Shown: positions 1-6,909 of the stretch, piece after piece | Numbering within the stretch: the first letter of the stretch is position 1 | Layout: the number at the start of each line of letters is the position of its first letter | DNA from: Rickettsia typhi | GTDB taxonomy: Bacteria; Pseudomonadota; Alphaproteobacteria; Rickettsiales; UBA1997 | Assembly (NCBI GenBank): GCA_945906835.1 | Contig: CAMDRL010000002.1 | Span: 1-24,703 of the forward strand | Direction of reading: 5' to 3' | Length of the DNA stretch: 24,703 bases | Notes under the pieces: generated by a model | What the model was told of the DNA's origin: nothing | The model's database searches: none | Seen by the model: the letters and a program-made list of their open reading frames with translations, nothing else | Made by a program: the position numbers and the translations under genes

Positions 1-352
1 AAATTATAAAACAAAATAAGGATGAAATTATAGCTAAATAGATTACTGGGCCGCAAATGGAAAGTTTTGTATGACCAGAATTTTTCAGAATTGTGATTTC
101 ATTGCTGGAAATTAATCGATTATAAATCAGCAAAATTGCTGAAAATAAAGAAATTGGAATGATGAATAAAAACAGCCAAGGCAATATCAGAACGAAAAGA
201 TAAAAGAATTGGCTGAGCTCTATGCCATTGTCAGTAATATATTTTACAAAAGAAATGGCTCGACTAAACCAAATCAGCAAAACAAATATTGAGCTAAAGC
301 CAATAAAGCTAAGTAGCATTTTATAAAAAATGTAGCGACTATATAATTTCAA
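1..352 (-). CDS. lptF: LPS export ABC transporter permease LptF, 5' part (cut by window edge)
   Basis: Inner-membrane permease of the LptB2FG machine that drives lipopolysaccharide from the inner membrane to the outer membrane. I translated the minus strand from the edge. The first ~117 residues are open and begin MKLYSRYIFYKMLLSF, followed by two strongly hydrophobic segments. The family hallmark SSNEITILKNSG then appears, the cytoplasmic coupling region that in LptF/YjgP proteins reads like S-x-E-I-T-A-L-R-x-S-G. The only initiator compatible with the family N-terminus is TTG at 352-350, preceded by AGAAGA. The next in-frame stop upstream is about 27 bases before it. An ATG lies 11 codons further in but would cut the conserved RYI segment. 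The rest of the gene, and probably lptG, lie outside the window. LptG is less likely because the N-terminal pattern is closer to LptF, but it is not excluded. Confidence 0.75.
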   Translation of the reverse strand, partial: MKLYSRYIFYKMLLSFIGFSSIFVLLIWFSRAISFVKYITDNGIELSQFFYLFVLILPWLFLFIIPISLFSAILLIYNRLISSNEITILKNSGHTKLSICGPVIYLAIISSLFCFII

Positions 353-387
353 TTTAGAATGTAATTTTCTTCTTTATAATTCTTTTT

Positions 388-463
388 CATTACCGCGAAG
401 GCGGGAATCCAGCTTTAGTAAATCAAGCGCTGGAATCTTGATTCCCGCCTTCGCGGGAATGAC
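388..463. repeat. Palindromic intergenic repeat, CCCGCGAAGGCGGG family, copy 1
   Basis: Two ~21-base arms (388-408 and 441-461) are inverted copies with one mismatch. They are followed inside by a second short pair, CCAGC/GCTGG. The same arm sequence occurs at 3720-3743 (one arm only) and 11540-11608 (both arms). It lies between the divergent lptF and thiS genes, so it is not an obvious terminator. It resembles the small palindromic elements common in AT-rich alphaproteobacteria. Confidence 0.85.
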
Positions 464-495
464 AATAGTTGGTATTTTCTTTTTAATTATGATGA

Positions 496-525
496 TTGCA
501 TAAGTTTTATAGAAAAGCCTAAAAT
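496..525 (+). promoter_or_regulatory. Candidate sigma-70 promoter of thiS
   Basis: TTGCAT (496-501) and TAAAAT (520-525) are separated by 18 bases, placing a start site roughly 13 bases before the thiS ATG. The match is by eye. In such AT-rich sequence chance matches are frequent. Confidence 0.35.
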
Positions 526-544
526 ATAAATTTCGTATCAGACT

Positions 545-754
545 ATGTCAAAAGTAAAGATTATTTTAAATGGTGAAGAAAGATTTTTAGAGCAGAGAAT
601 AACTGTGGCTCAATTAATTTTGGATCTGGAGCTTGATATTAAAAAGATTGCAGTGGAAAAAGATTTACAAATTGTTAATCCAGATCAGTTTTTAGAAGTG
701 ATTCTGGACGAGGGGAGTCAAGTTGAGATCGTTCATTTTATTGGTGGTGGTTAA
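545..754 (+). CDS. thiS: Sulfur carrier protein ThiS
   Basis: Ubiquitin-like sulfur carrier for the thiazole half of thiamine. Its C-terminal glycine is adenylated by ThiF and thiocarboxylated, and the sulfur is passed to thiazole synthase ThiG. At 69 residues the length is typical. The evidence is the opening beta strand KVKIILNGEE, the family pattern ending in VEIVHFIGGG, and the exposed terminal Gly-Gly required for thiocarboxylation. It stands alone here, without thiG, thiF or thiO next to it. Its stop overlaps by four bases the stop of the convergent hypothetical gene. A MoaD-like carrier is the main alternative, but the short length and the N-terminal NGEE favour ThiS. Confidence 0.88.
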   Translation: MSKVKIILNGEERFLEQRITVAQLILDLELDIKKIAVEKDLQIVNPDQFLEVILDEGSQVEIVHFIGGG

Positions 755-1353
755 GTTTTATCTAACTCCAGAACCTTCGGCTGTACTAATGATCCCGCTG
801 TAACTGGCTGAGATATAGCTGTTGATGGCAATTTTGATGAATCTGTATTCAAAATATTTCCTTCTGTTGTCGCAGTTTTTGCGTCATTATTTATTGGAGG
901 TATTGGATTTGCAACAATTTCTTTGTTATCTTCTGAAGCTCCAGACTTTGCTGGTATTATTGTAGCATCTGCAATAGGTGGCGGAATAACAACTTCAGCT
1001 TTAGCTTCTTTTAGTGCTTCTATGGTTTCTTTGGGTGCCGTAAAATTTAATTCTCTGCCTGTTTTTTCAAAAACTATTTTTGCCGCTTGAATAGGAGCGT
1101 AGGCGCAATAATCAGTCCAAGCACTCACCATCGTATCACGAATTCCTTGGGAAACACTTTTAAAGAATGGGCTAAATCCGACACTCTTTCCTCCAAATAT
1201 ATCTTTTCTAACTTTTGCTTCAACAATATTAGTTGCTTCAGCAAGAAGGTATGCTGTGCCAAGAAGCGAGAATAAGGTAACGGCAATTGGCAAGCCAAGC
1301 GTTGCTGATGCTCCAAATTTAAACATCTTCCACAGGCTTTTAAAAAATTGCAT
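751..1353 (-). CDS. Hypothetical membrane-anchored protein downstream of yajQ
   Basis: I do not recognise this 200-residue protein. Residues ~14-38 (ASATLGLPIAVTLFSLLGTA and onward) form one hydrophobic segment, so it is probably an N-terminally anchored membrane protein. Residues ~55-115 look like a folded helical part with aromatic residues (WTDYCAYAP). The last ~80 residues are low complexity, rich in Ala, Pro, Thr and Ser, and probably disordered. The start codon lies two bases after the yajQ stop, so the two are almost certainly co-transcribed and probably translationally coupled. The hydrophobic segment suggests inner-membrane location. No function can be inferred from the sequence. Confidence 0.65.
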   Translation of the reverse strand: MQFFKSLWKMFKFGASATLGLPIAVTLFSLLGTAYLLAEATNIVEAKVRKDIFGGKSVGFSPFFKSVSQGIRDTMVSAWTDYCAYAPIQAAKIVFEKTGRELNFTAPKETIEALKEAKAEVVIPPPIADATIIPAKSGASEDNKEIVANPIPPINNDAKTATTEGNILNTDSSKLPSTAISQPVTAGSLVQPKVLELDKT

Positions 1354-1355
1354 AA

Positions 1356-1847
1356 TTAATCTCGAAAGTTAATAAATTGTAGCGGAATCTCGTATTCAGT
1401 TGATTTTAACAAGGTTATTACTTCTTGCAAATCATCACGCTTTTTGCCTTCAACTCTTACTTCATCACTTCTTATTGAAGCTTGAGCTTTCATTTTTAAA
1501 TCTTTAATCTGTTTAGTAATTTTTTTAGCTGTTTCTTGTTCAATACCATTTCTAAGTTTTACCTCTAGTTTAATAGTGTTGCCTCCAGCTTTTTCTTCTT
1601 TTTGAAAATCTAGGGCCTTTGGATCAATACCTCTTTTTACGCAAAATACCTTCAAAGAATCACCAATTTGACCAATTTTATAAGAATCTTCAGCGGTAAT
1701 TATGATTTTATCTTCTTTCTGCTGAAATTCGATTGAAAATTTTGCACCTTTAAAATCATAGCGATTAGTCAATTCGCGCAGAACTGAGTTAACAGCATTA
1801 TCTAATTCTTGAATATTAATTTTTGAAACAATGTCAAAACTTGGCAT
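1356..1847 (-). CDS. yajQ: YajQ family nucleotide-binding protein
   Basis: Small cytoplasmic protein of the UPF0234/YajQ family. Members are two ferredoxin-like domains that bind nucleotides, and some bind cyclic di-GMP and act as transcriptional co-regulators. The length (163 residues) is that of the family. The N-terminus MPSFDIVSKINIQELDNAVN is diagnostic, as are RYDFKGAK (residues ~29-36), the RGID/KALD segment near 72-80 and the closing LQFINFRD. It is the first gene of a two-gene unit with the hypothetical membrane protein two bases downstream. No cyclic di-GMP enzyme is visible in the window, so its ligand here is unknown. Confidence 0.95.
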   Translation of the reverse strand: MPSFDIVSKINIQELDNAVNSVLRELTNRYDFKGAKFSIEFQQKEDKIIITAEDSYKIGQIGDSLKVFCVKRGIDPKALDFQKEEKAGGNTIKLEVKLRNGIEQETAKKITKQIKDLKMKAQASIRSDEVRVEGKKRDDLQEVITLLKSTEYEIPLQFINFRD

Positions 1848-1910
1848 ATTAAAATTTAATTAAGGTTTACAAGATTTCAGTCTAGCTGAATTTTATGTGG
1901 CAAGCAAGTT

Positions 1911-3110
1911 TTATTTTAAAGCCTGCTCTAAATCATTTATTAAATCATCAACATGTTCCAATCCAACAGAAAGGCGGCACATGTTTTGAGTAATGTTAAT
2001 CTTTTCCTGCTCTTCTCTTGAAATGTTAGAATGAGTTGTAGTTGCAGGATGAGTTATTAAAGACTTTGAATCGCCTAAATTATTAGAAATGTCAATAAGT
2101 TGTAATTTATTCATGAAGGCAAAAGTATCATTTTTATCGCCATTAATTTCAAAAGCTAACATTGCGCCGCCATTAATCATCTGCTTTTTAGCAATTTCAT
2201 ATTGAGGGTGAGATTTTAGATTTGGATATAAAACTCTTTTAACCTTAGGGTTTTTTTCAAGAAATTCAGCAATTTTTTGAGCATTTTGACAATGGCGTTC
2301 CATGCGTAAAGCATAAGTTTCAAGAGATTTTAAAACTACCCAAGCATTAAAAGGGCTAAGTGCGGGCCCGGTATGACGATGAAAAGGCAATAAAATATCT
2401 TTAATAAATTCCTGACTTCCCAAAACGCAGCCGCCTAAAGTGCGACCTTGTCCATCCATATGTTTAGTGGTTGAATAAACCACAATATCAGCTCCAAGTT
2501 TAAGAGATTCTTGGCAGTAAGCTGAAGCAAAAATGTTATCTACAATTAATTTCGCGCCATTTTTTTTACATAAATCAGCAACAAATTTAATATCAATAAT
2601 TTCAAGATTTGGATTGGCAGGAGTTTCAATAAAAACAACTTTAGTATTTTTTTTAAAAGCCTTGTGCCATTCATCTTGACTGGTTCCGTCAATCAAAGAA
2701 ACTTCAATTCCGTAATTAGGTAAAATTTTAGTAGCAATGTGATAACAAGAGCCAAAAAGAACTTTAGAGGCAATAAAATGGTCACCAGTTTTAACTTGAC
2801 ACATAATTGAAGCAAAAACCGCTGCCATGCCGCTAGCCATAACACAAGACGCTTCAGCGCCTTCCAATAAAGATAATTTATCTTCCAGCATTTTTAAGCT
2901 GGGGTTTAAATAGCGCGAATAAACATATCCGGGAGCTTCTCCATTAAAGCGGCTTTCTGCAACTTCGGCGGAATTGTAAGCAAAGCCAGAATTTAGAAAA
3001 ATAGCTTCAGAAGTTTCGCCAAAATTAGAACGAATAGAGCCGCCTCTAACTAGCTTGGTTTCAAGATGTAATTTGCTAAAATCAGTATTTTTATTTTTAT
3101 AATCGGTCAT
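1911..3110 (-). CDS. metZ: O-succinylhomoserine sulfhydrylase (MetZ-type, PLP-dependent)
   Basis: Cys/Met-metabolism PLP enzyme that replaces the acyl group of O-succinyl- or O-acetylhomoserine with sulfide to give homocysteine. The 399-residue length fits. Visible marks are the tetramer/PLP segment GYVYSRYLNPS (61-71), EGAEASCVMASGMAA (83-97), the PLP-ring Asp in VDNIFAS (Asp191) and the Schiff-base Lys216 in STTKHMDGQGR. The full-length alignment by eye favours MetZ over MetB or MetC. The start overlaps the rlpA stop by four bases (ATGA), so it is the last gene of the metX-metW-rlpA-metZ operon. With MetX it forms the direct sulfhydrylation route and bypasses cystathionine. Whether the donor is the succinyl or acetyl ester depends on MetX specificity. 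Confidence 0.92.
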   Translation of the reverse strand: MTDYKNKNTDFSKLHLETKLVRGGSIRSNFGETSEAIFLNSGFAYNSAEVAESRFNGEAPGYVYSRYLNPSLKMLEDKLSLLEGAEASCVMASGMAAVFASIMCQVKTGDHFIASKVLFGSCYHIATKILPNYGIEVSLIDGTSQDEWHKAFKKNTKVVFIETPANPNLEIIDIKFVADLCKKNGAKLIVDNIFASAYCQESLKLGADIVVYSTTKHMDGQGRTLGGCVLGSQEFIKDILLPFHRHTGPALSPFNAWVVLKSLETYALRMERHCQNAQKIAEFLEKNPKVKRVLYPNLKSHPQYEIAKKQMINGGAMLAFEINGDKNDTFAFMNKLQLIDISNNLGDSKSLITHPATTTHSNISREEQEKINITQNMCRLSVGLEHVDDLINDLEQALK

Positions 3111-3703
3111 TTATTTCTAATGTTAAGTTGTCTCAATAATTCTTCAGTTTCATCTGGCAATAATTCAACTCTAACCTGCGCCGTTCCTTGACTCTTAAAG
3201 CCTAATAAAATGGCGGATTTTTCAGATAAATCTATGACTCTATCTTTAGAAAATGGTCCTCGATCATTTACTCTTGCCATTATCATTTTACCATTTTTTA
3301 GGTTAGTAACCCGAACCATAGAAGGCAACGGCAAAGTGCGATGAGCTGCGGTTACGCTATCTGAATTGAAAATTTCGCCATTAGCAGTTTTTTTGCCATG
3401 AAAATCAGATCCGTACCAAGAGGCTTTACCAGTTTCTTTGTAGTTCTCGTAATTTTTTGGAGTATAGGAGGATCCCTTTGTTTTGTAAGGTTTTCCAACT
3501 TTGTAATATCCAATATAATTTCCATCTTTGTTAAAAATATCATCAAAATAACCATCTTGATTTTCATATTCTTCAGCGTTTTTATTAGAAGATTTTTTAA
3601 CTAAATTGTGTATTTTGAGTTTTTTATTTTGAGGTTTGAAAATTTTCTCTGAGCAAGAAAATAATAAAGTAGAAGCTAAAGCTACGAACCATAAATTTTT
3701 CAT
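3107..3703 (-). CDS. rlpA: RlpA-like septal ring lipoprotein, lacking a SPOR domain
   Basis: Rare lipoprotein A family: a double-psi beta-barrel protein, in several species a lytic transglycosylase acting on denuded peptidoglycan at septa. Residues 1-17 form a lipoprotein signal ending in LLFSC, with the lipidated Cys at 17. The barrel begins at GKASWYGSDFHGKKTANGE (92-110) and continues with AAHRTLPLP (His121) and VNDRGPF (Asp147), the conserved positions of the active groove. At 198 residues it lacks the C-terminal SPOR domain of longer relatives, so septal targeting by SPOR is not expected. It sits between metW and metZ with overlapping stops and starts. The positional link to methionine synthesis is unexplained and may be accidental operon joining. 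Confidence 0.9.
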   Translation of the reverse strand: MKNLWFVALASTLLFSCSEKIFKPQNKKLKIHNLVKKSSNKNAEEYENQDGYFDDIFNKDGNYIGYYKVGKPYKTKGSSYTPKNYENYKETGKASWYGSDFHGKKTANGEIFNSDSVTAAHRTLPLPSMVRVTNLKNGKMIMARVNDRGPFSKDRVIDLSEKSAILLGFKSQGTAQVRVELLPDETEELLRQLNIRNK

Positions 3704-4503
3704 TATTGCTCTCCCTTGTCATTCCCGCGAAGGCTTGAATCCATTGCAGAAATAGATAATGAAGAAGGATTAGACAAGGCCAAACCCATTTCCATATTTT
3801 TCCCAAAAGATGGTCTTTTATCAAAAATAATTTCTTCCTGAAAAGTTGGAGCTAATTCATTTTTAGTTATTAAAAAAATTCCATATTCAGCAAATAAATT
3901 AGCGATTTTTTTATATCCAAAAAAGCTCATCAGGCGATGTTTGCTGGTAAGAAAAGTTTTATTTTCGATAGAAAAATTGAGCTCTTTGCACAATTTTTCA
4001 AAATCTTCAATTGAACAAAAATGAATGTTGGGAGTTTCATACCATTTAAAAGGCAAAGTTTTGCTAACAGGCATAGAGCCTTTAAATAAAAGGTATAAGC
4101 GATTTTTAATATGAGCAAAATTTGGCAATGACACAATAGCATATTTAGCAATTCTCAACATTTCTTCCAAAATTTCTTTAGGATTGTGAGTTGCTTGAAT
4201 GGTTTGGCTTAAAATTGCATAATCAAAATTATTATTGGGGTAGTAAGTTAAATCGCGTTCAGCGTCACCTTGAATTACTGAAATACCTTTTGATAAAGCG
4301 GTACTAACTGATTTTTGTGAAATTTCTAAACCGCGCCCATCAACATTTTTGGTTTTTTTTAAAAACTCTAAAAGCTCGCCATTGCCGCAGCCAATATCCA
4401 GAACTTTTGATTTTGGTTTTATAAGATAAGAGATAATTTCAAGATCATAACGAATATTGTGCCTAACAATATTTTCTCCAATATTTTCTCCAATATTTTT
4501 CAT
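3703..4503 (-). CDS. metW: MetW methyltransferase-fold protein, with repeat-derived tail
   Basis: MetW is the partner of MetX in many proteobacteria. It has a class I SAM-methyltransferase fold, and work on the pair suggests it supports MetX activity. Motif I is VLDIGCGNGELL (34-45). Further matches are GDAERDL, FDYAILSQTIQATHNP and the C-terminal SLPNFAHIKNRLYLLFKGSMPV block typical of MetW. At 266 residues it exceeds the ~200 usual for the family. The extra C-terminal part ends in SAMDSSLRGNDKGEQ, which is the translation of half of the palindromic repeat at 3720-3743. So the original stop was probably lost and the frame now reads through the repeat. The N-terminus holds an in-frame 12-base tandem duplication (GENI GENI). 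It lies 5 bases downstream of metX and overlaps rlpA by one base. Confidence 0.92.
   Translation of the reverse strand: MKNIGENIGENIVRHNIRYDLEIISYLIKPKSKVLDIGCGNGELLEFLKKTKNVDGRGLEISQKSVSTALSKGISVIQGDAERDLTYYPNNNFDYAILSQTIQATHNPKEILEEMLRIAKYAIVSLPNFAHIKNRLYLLFKGSMPVSKTLPFKWYETPNIHFCSIEDFEKLCKELNFSIENKTFLTSKHRLMSFFGYKKIANLFAEYGIFLITKNELAPTFQEEIIFDKRPSFGKNMEMGLALSNPSSLSISAMDSSLRGNDKGEQ
3720..3743. repeat. Half copy of the CCCGCGAAGG palindrome inside metW
   Basis: The bases match one arm of the repeats at 388 and 11540 (CATTCCCGCGAAGGC, then TGAATCCA) with small changes. The second arm is not visible nearby. It lies in the last codons of metW and supplies the metW stop region, so it has changed the protein's C-terminus. 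Confidence 0.75.
4467..4498. repeat. Short tandem repeat at the metW 5' end
   Basis: CAATATTTTCTC occurs twice in tandem (4467-4478, 4479-4490), followed by a partial third unit. It encodes the repeated GENI at the MetW N-terminus. Because the unit is 12 bases, changes in copy number would keep frame. Confidence 0.8.
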
Positions 4504-4508
4504 GGTGT

Positions 4509-5657
4509 TTATTGATTATTTAAGAATCCCTTTATGGTATTTTTTAAAGCGTTACTTTCAATCAAAAATGAATCATGTCCCGTGGTGCTTTCAATTGTTA
4601 TTGAACTCACATTAGCGCCGCAAGCAGCCAAAGCGTGAGTTAATTTTTTTGCTTCGCTTGGTGGAAAAAGCCAATCATCAGAAAATGAAATCAAACAAAA
4701 TTTTATTTGTGGTGATAAATTGTTAAAGGCATTACTTAATTTGCCGCTAAAATCTTTTTCTAAATCGAAATAATCAACAGCTTTGGTGATGTAAAGATAA
4801 GAGTTGGCATCAAACCTTTGAACAAAGCTGTATCCTTGATGATGAAGATAACTTTCAACTTGAAAGTCAGGGTCAAAATTGAAAGAAAAATCATTTTTAT
4901 TTTGCAATTCACGACCAAATTTTTTCTGCAAAGCAACTTCAGAAAGATATGTAATATGAGCAGTCATGCGAGCAACTGCTAAACCTTTTTCAGGACATTT
5001 TTTTTCTAAAAAATATTTACCTTCACACCAATTTGGATCAGCCATAATTGCCTGTCTTCCAACTTCATGAAAAGCCACATTTTGTGGACTATGGCGATAA
5101 GAAGTTGCCATAGGAATAATTAATTTTACTTTTTGAGGGTAAAGAATTGACCAGCTCAAAGCCTGCATTCCCCCAGTTGAACCGCCAATTACAGCATGAA
5201 GTTTTTGAATTCCAAAATGTTCAATTAGTAAATTTTGGGCTCTCACCATGTCGCTAATAGTAATAGCGGGAAAGCTTAGTCCGTAAGGTTGGTTGGTTTC
5301 TGGATCTGTTTCTTTTGGTCCAAATGAACCCATGCAGCCACCAATAATATTAGAAGAAATTACAAAAAATTTCTCAGTATCAATGGTTTTATTTGGACCA
5401 ATTAAAAAACTCCACCAACCATCTTTGCCTGTTATTGGGTGCTTTGATGCGGCATATTGATCTCCCGTTAAAGCATGACAAATTAAAATGGCATTTGATT
5501 TATCAGCGTTTAAAGTACCGTAAGTTTGATAGGCTAGTGGGAAATTTTTTATTTCAGCGCCACTGGTAAGTTTTAAAGGCTTTTCTTTCGCCAAAAAAAT
5601 TACATCACCAATTTCAAATTCTTTATATTGTGGTCCGAAGCTTGACTTAACTTTCAT
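4509..5657 (-). CDS. metX: Homoserine O-acyltransferase (MetX family, acetyl- or succinyl-)
   Basis: Alpha/beta-hydrolase-fold enzyme that acylates homoserine with an acyl-CoA, the first committed step of methionine synthesis. Evidence: NAILICHALTGDQYAA (55-70), the conserved WWSFLIGPNKTIDT, NIIGGCMGSFGP, and the nucleophile elbow GGSTGGMQ with Ser160. The catalytic Asp lies in SDDWLFPP (~327-328) and the catalytic His in TTGHDSF (His361). The 382-residue length is normal. It leads the minus-strand operon metX-metW-rlpA-metZ, with 51 bases separating it from the divergent chorismate mutase gene. That gap is too short for the usual SAM-II riboswitch found before alphaproteobacterial metX genes plus a promoter. 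Many alphaproteobacterial MetX enzymes use succinyl-CoA, which would match MetZ, but substrate cannot be decided here. Confidence 0.95.
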   Translation of the reverse strand: MKVKSSFGPQYKEFEIGDVIFLAKEKPLKLTSGAEIKNFPLAYQTYGTLNADKSNAILICHALTGDQYAASKHPITGKDGWWSFLIGPNKTIDTEKFFVISSNIIGGCMGSFGPKETDPETNQPYGLSFPAITISDMVRAQNLLIEHFGIQKLHAVIGGSTGGMQALSWSILYPQKVKLIIPMATSYRHSPQNVAFHEVGRQAIMADPNWCEGKYFLEKKCPEKGLAVARMTAHITYLSEVALQKKFGRELQNKNDFSFNFDPDFQVESYLHHQGYSFVQRFDANSYLYITKAVDYFDLEKDFSGKLSNAFNNLSPQIKFCLISFSDDWLFPPSEAKKLTHALAACGANVSSITIESTTGHDSFLIESNALKNTIKGFLNNQ

Positions 5658-5708
5658 TAAAATTAGATAAATTCGATAAAAACAAACATCTTAAATAATT
5701 TTCGTCTC

Positions 5709-6584
5709 ATGGAAAATCAACATAATAAAAATTCTTCTGCAACTTTACAGGATTTACGAAGTGAAATTGATAAAATAGATAATCAGATGATTGAACTGCT
5801 GGGGCAAAGAATGGCAATCGTTAGCAGAGTTGGTGAGTTAAAAAAGAATAATAATGAAAAGTTTTTCATTAAATCAAATCGTGAAGCCGACATGATTAAA
5901 GATTTAATCAAAAAATCTAATTCAAATTTTCCAAAATCAGCAATTATAAATATTTGGCGCAAAATTATTACAGCTGCAAATATGCATGAACAGCCTTTAA
6001 ATATTGCAATTCACAATCCAAAAAATATTTCTGATTACGCTTATTTGGTAAAAGAATATTACAATATGGAAGTGCCAATTTCTTTTCATGACAGCGTTGC
6101 AACTATTGCAATTGAGATGGAAAAAGGCGAAACCCAAATTGGAATTTTTGCTCTGCCTTTGGCGCGTGATAATAATTCAGACAAATCTGATTTTAGTGAA
6201 AATTGGTGGATTAATTTAGCCAACAATAAACTTGGTATCAAAATTTTTGCCAAAATTCCTTTTGTTGATTCTGATAAAATTGACTTGGTAGCAGTTGCCA
6301 TCAAAGAAGCTGAAAAATCATCTGATGATAATTCGTTAATTTACATAGAAGTTGATAAAGAAATTTCTAAAAATCAGGTTTTATCAGCTTTAAAAGAAAG
6401 TGGTTTAGAGGCGAAAATTCTAAAGTCAGTTAAATCGCCGCAAGTTGAAAATATAATTTTTAATTTAGTTGAGTTGAGAGGTTTCTTTTTAGAAAGTGAT
6501 GAAGCTTTAAAAAAATTCTCTAAATCAAAAATCCGTCCTTTTGTTAAGATTCTTGGTTCTTACGCTGTGCCGATAAAGATTTAG
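5709..6584 (+). CDS. Chorismate mutase (AroQ type) with a degenerate prephenate-dehydratase-like C-terminal region
   Basis: The N-terminal ~95 residues are an AroQ chorismate mutase, which converts chorismate to prephenate for Phe/Tyr synthesis. Expected active-site positions are present: Arg17 in DLRSEIDKID, Arg34 in LLGQRMAIVSRVGELK, Lys45, and Arg58-Glu59 in SNREADM. The remaining ~195 residues are less clear. They have alternating alpha/beta character, a segment HDSVATIAIEMEKGETQIGIFALPL that recalls the prephenate dehydratase lobe, and an ending like an ACT domain (FVKILGSYAVP). The catalytic Thr-Arg-Phe motif of real dehydratases is not visible. So this is a P-protein-shaped enzyme whose second activity is probably lost. 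Divergent from metX. No aro, tyr or his gene follows. Confidence 0.8.
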   Translation: MENQHNKNSSATLQDLRSEIDKIDNQMIELLGQRMAIVSRVGELKKNNNEKFFIKSNREADMIKDLIKKSNSNFPKSAIINIWRKIITAANMHEQPLNIAIHNPKNISDYAYLVKEYYNMEVPISFHDSVATIAIEMEKGETQIGIFALPLARDNNSDKSDFSENWWINLANNKLGIKIFAKIPFVDSDKIDLVAVAIKEAEKSSDDNSLIYIEVDKEISKNQVLSALKESGLEAKILKSVKSPQVENIIFNLVELRGFFLESDEALKKFSKSKIRPFVKILGSYAVPIKI

Positions 6585-6596
6585 ATAAATCGCCGT

Positions 6597-6668
6597 TTGA
6601 CACTTACGCGTCAACCACCCTCTTTTTAAAAGAGGGTGGATCAATCGCTTCAGCGATTGAGACGGGTG
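6597..6668. repeat. Multi-hairpin repeat, CCTCC/CACCC family, copy 1
   Basis: Lies in the 325-base gap between the chorismate mutase gene and rpsD. A short hairpin TTGAC/GTCAA (6597-6614) is followed by a perfect 12-bp stem (6615-6626 with 6628-6639). A second perfect 9-bp stem follows (TCAATCGCT, 6641-6649, with 6652-6660), then a tail GACGGGTG that can pair alternatively with CACCC at the start. No U-tract follows, but it may still end the upstream transcript. The layout matches the element at 12818-12865. Confidence 0.8.
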
Positions 6669-6693
6669 ATTTAACTATCTAAAATAAACCCTC

Positions 6694-6722
6694 TTGACAA
6701 ACAAGCCTCAATCTTGAAAATA
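6694..6722 (+). promoter_or_regulatory. Candidate rpsD promoter
   Basis: A consensus -35 TTGACA at 6694-6699 is followed, at 16-17 bases, by a weak -10 (GAAAAT/AAAATA). The transcript would carry a ~180-base leader before rpsD, unusually long for a gene in so compact a region. Confidence 0.4.
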
Positions 6723-6820
6723 ACGCCCCTTCCTCTTTTGATGAAGCCCTTCTTAAAAAATCACATTCAATTCATTTAAAATTTAAGTCGCTAAAACGCC
6801 TTAATTTTTGTACTTTTTTA

Positions 6821-6857
6821 GAAATTTTTCAGGGAAAATTTCTTCAGATTAACTCTG
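6821..6857 (+). promoter_or_regulatory. Possible structured leader of rpsD
   Basis: An 8-bp stem GAAATTTT/AAAATTTC (6821-6828 with 6835-6842, loop TCAGGG) is followed by a small CAGA/TCTG hairpin (6845-6857), ending ~50 bases before the rpsD start. S4 is a known autoregulator of its own mRNA in other bacteria, by different leader folds. The role here is inference. Confidence 0.3.
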
Positions 6858-6909
6858 CAGAAAAATCCTGTTAAGCCTTGGGAATATTAATCACAAAATC
6901 GGTCTTACT

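Noticed and set aside
3624..3824. Minus-strand frame with tail WIQAFAGMTRESNN over the metW-rlpA junction
   Set aside because: It is another reading of the palindromic repeat and overlaps two clear genes.
5658..5708. SAM riboswitch upstream of metX
   Set aside because: The divergent gap is only 51 bases and shows no recognisable SAM-II sequence.
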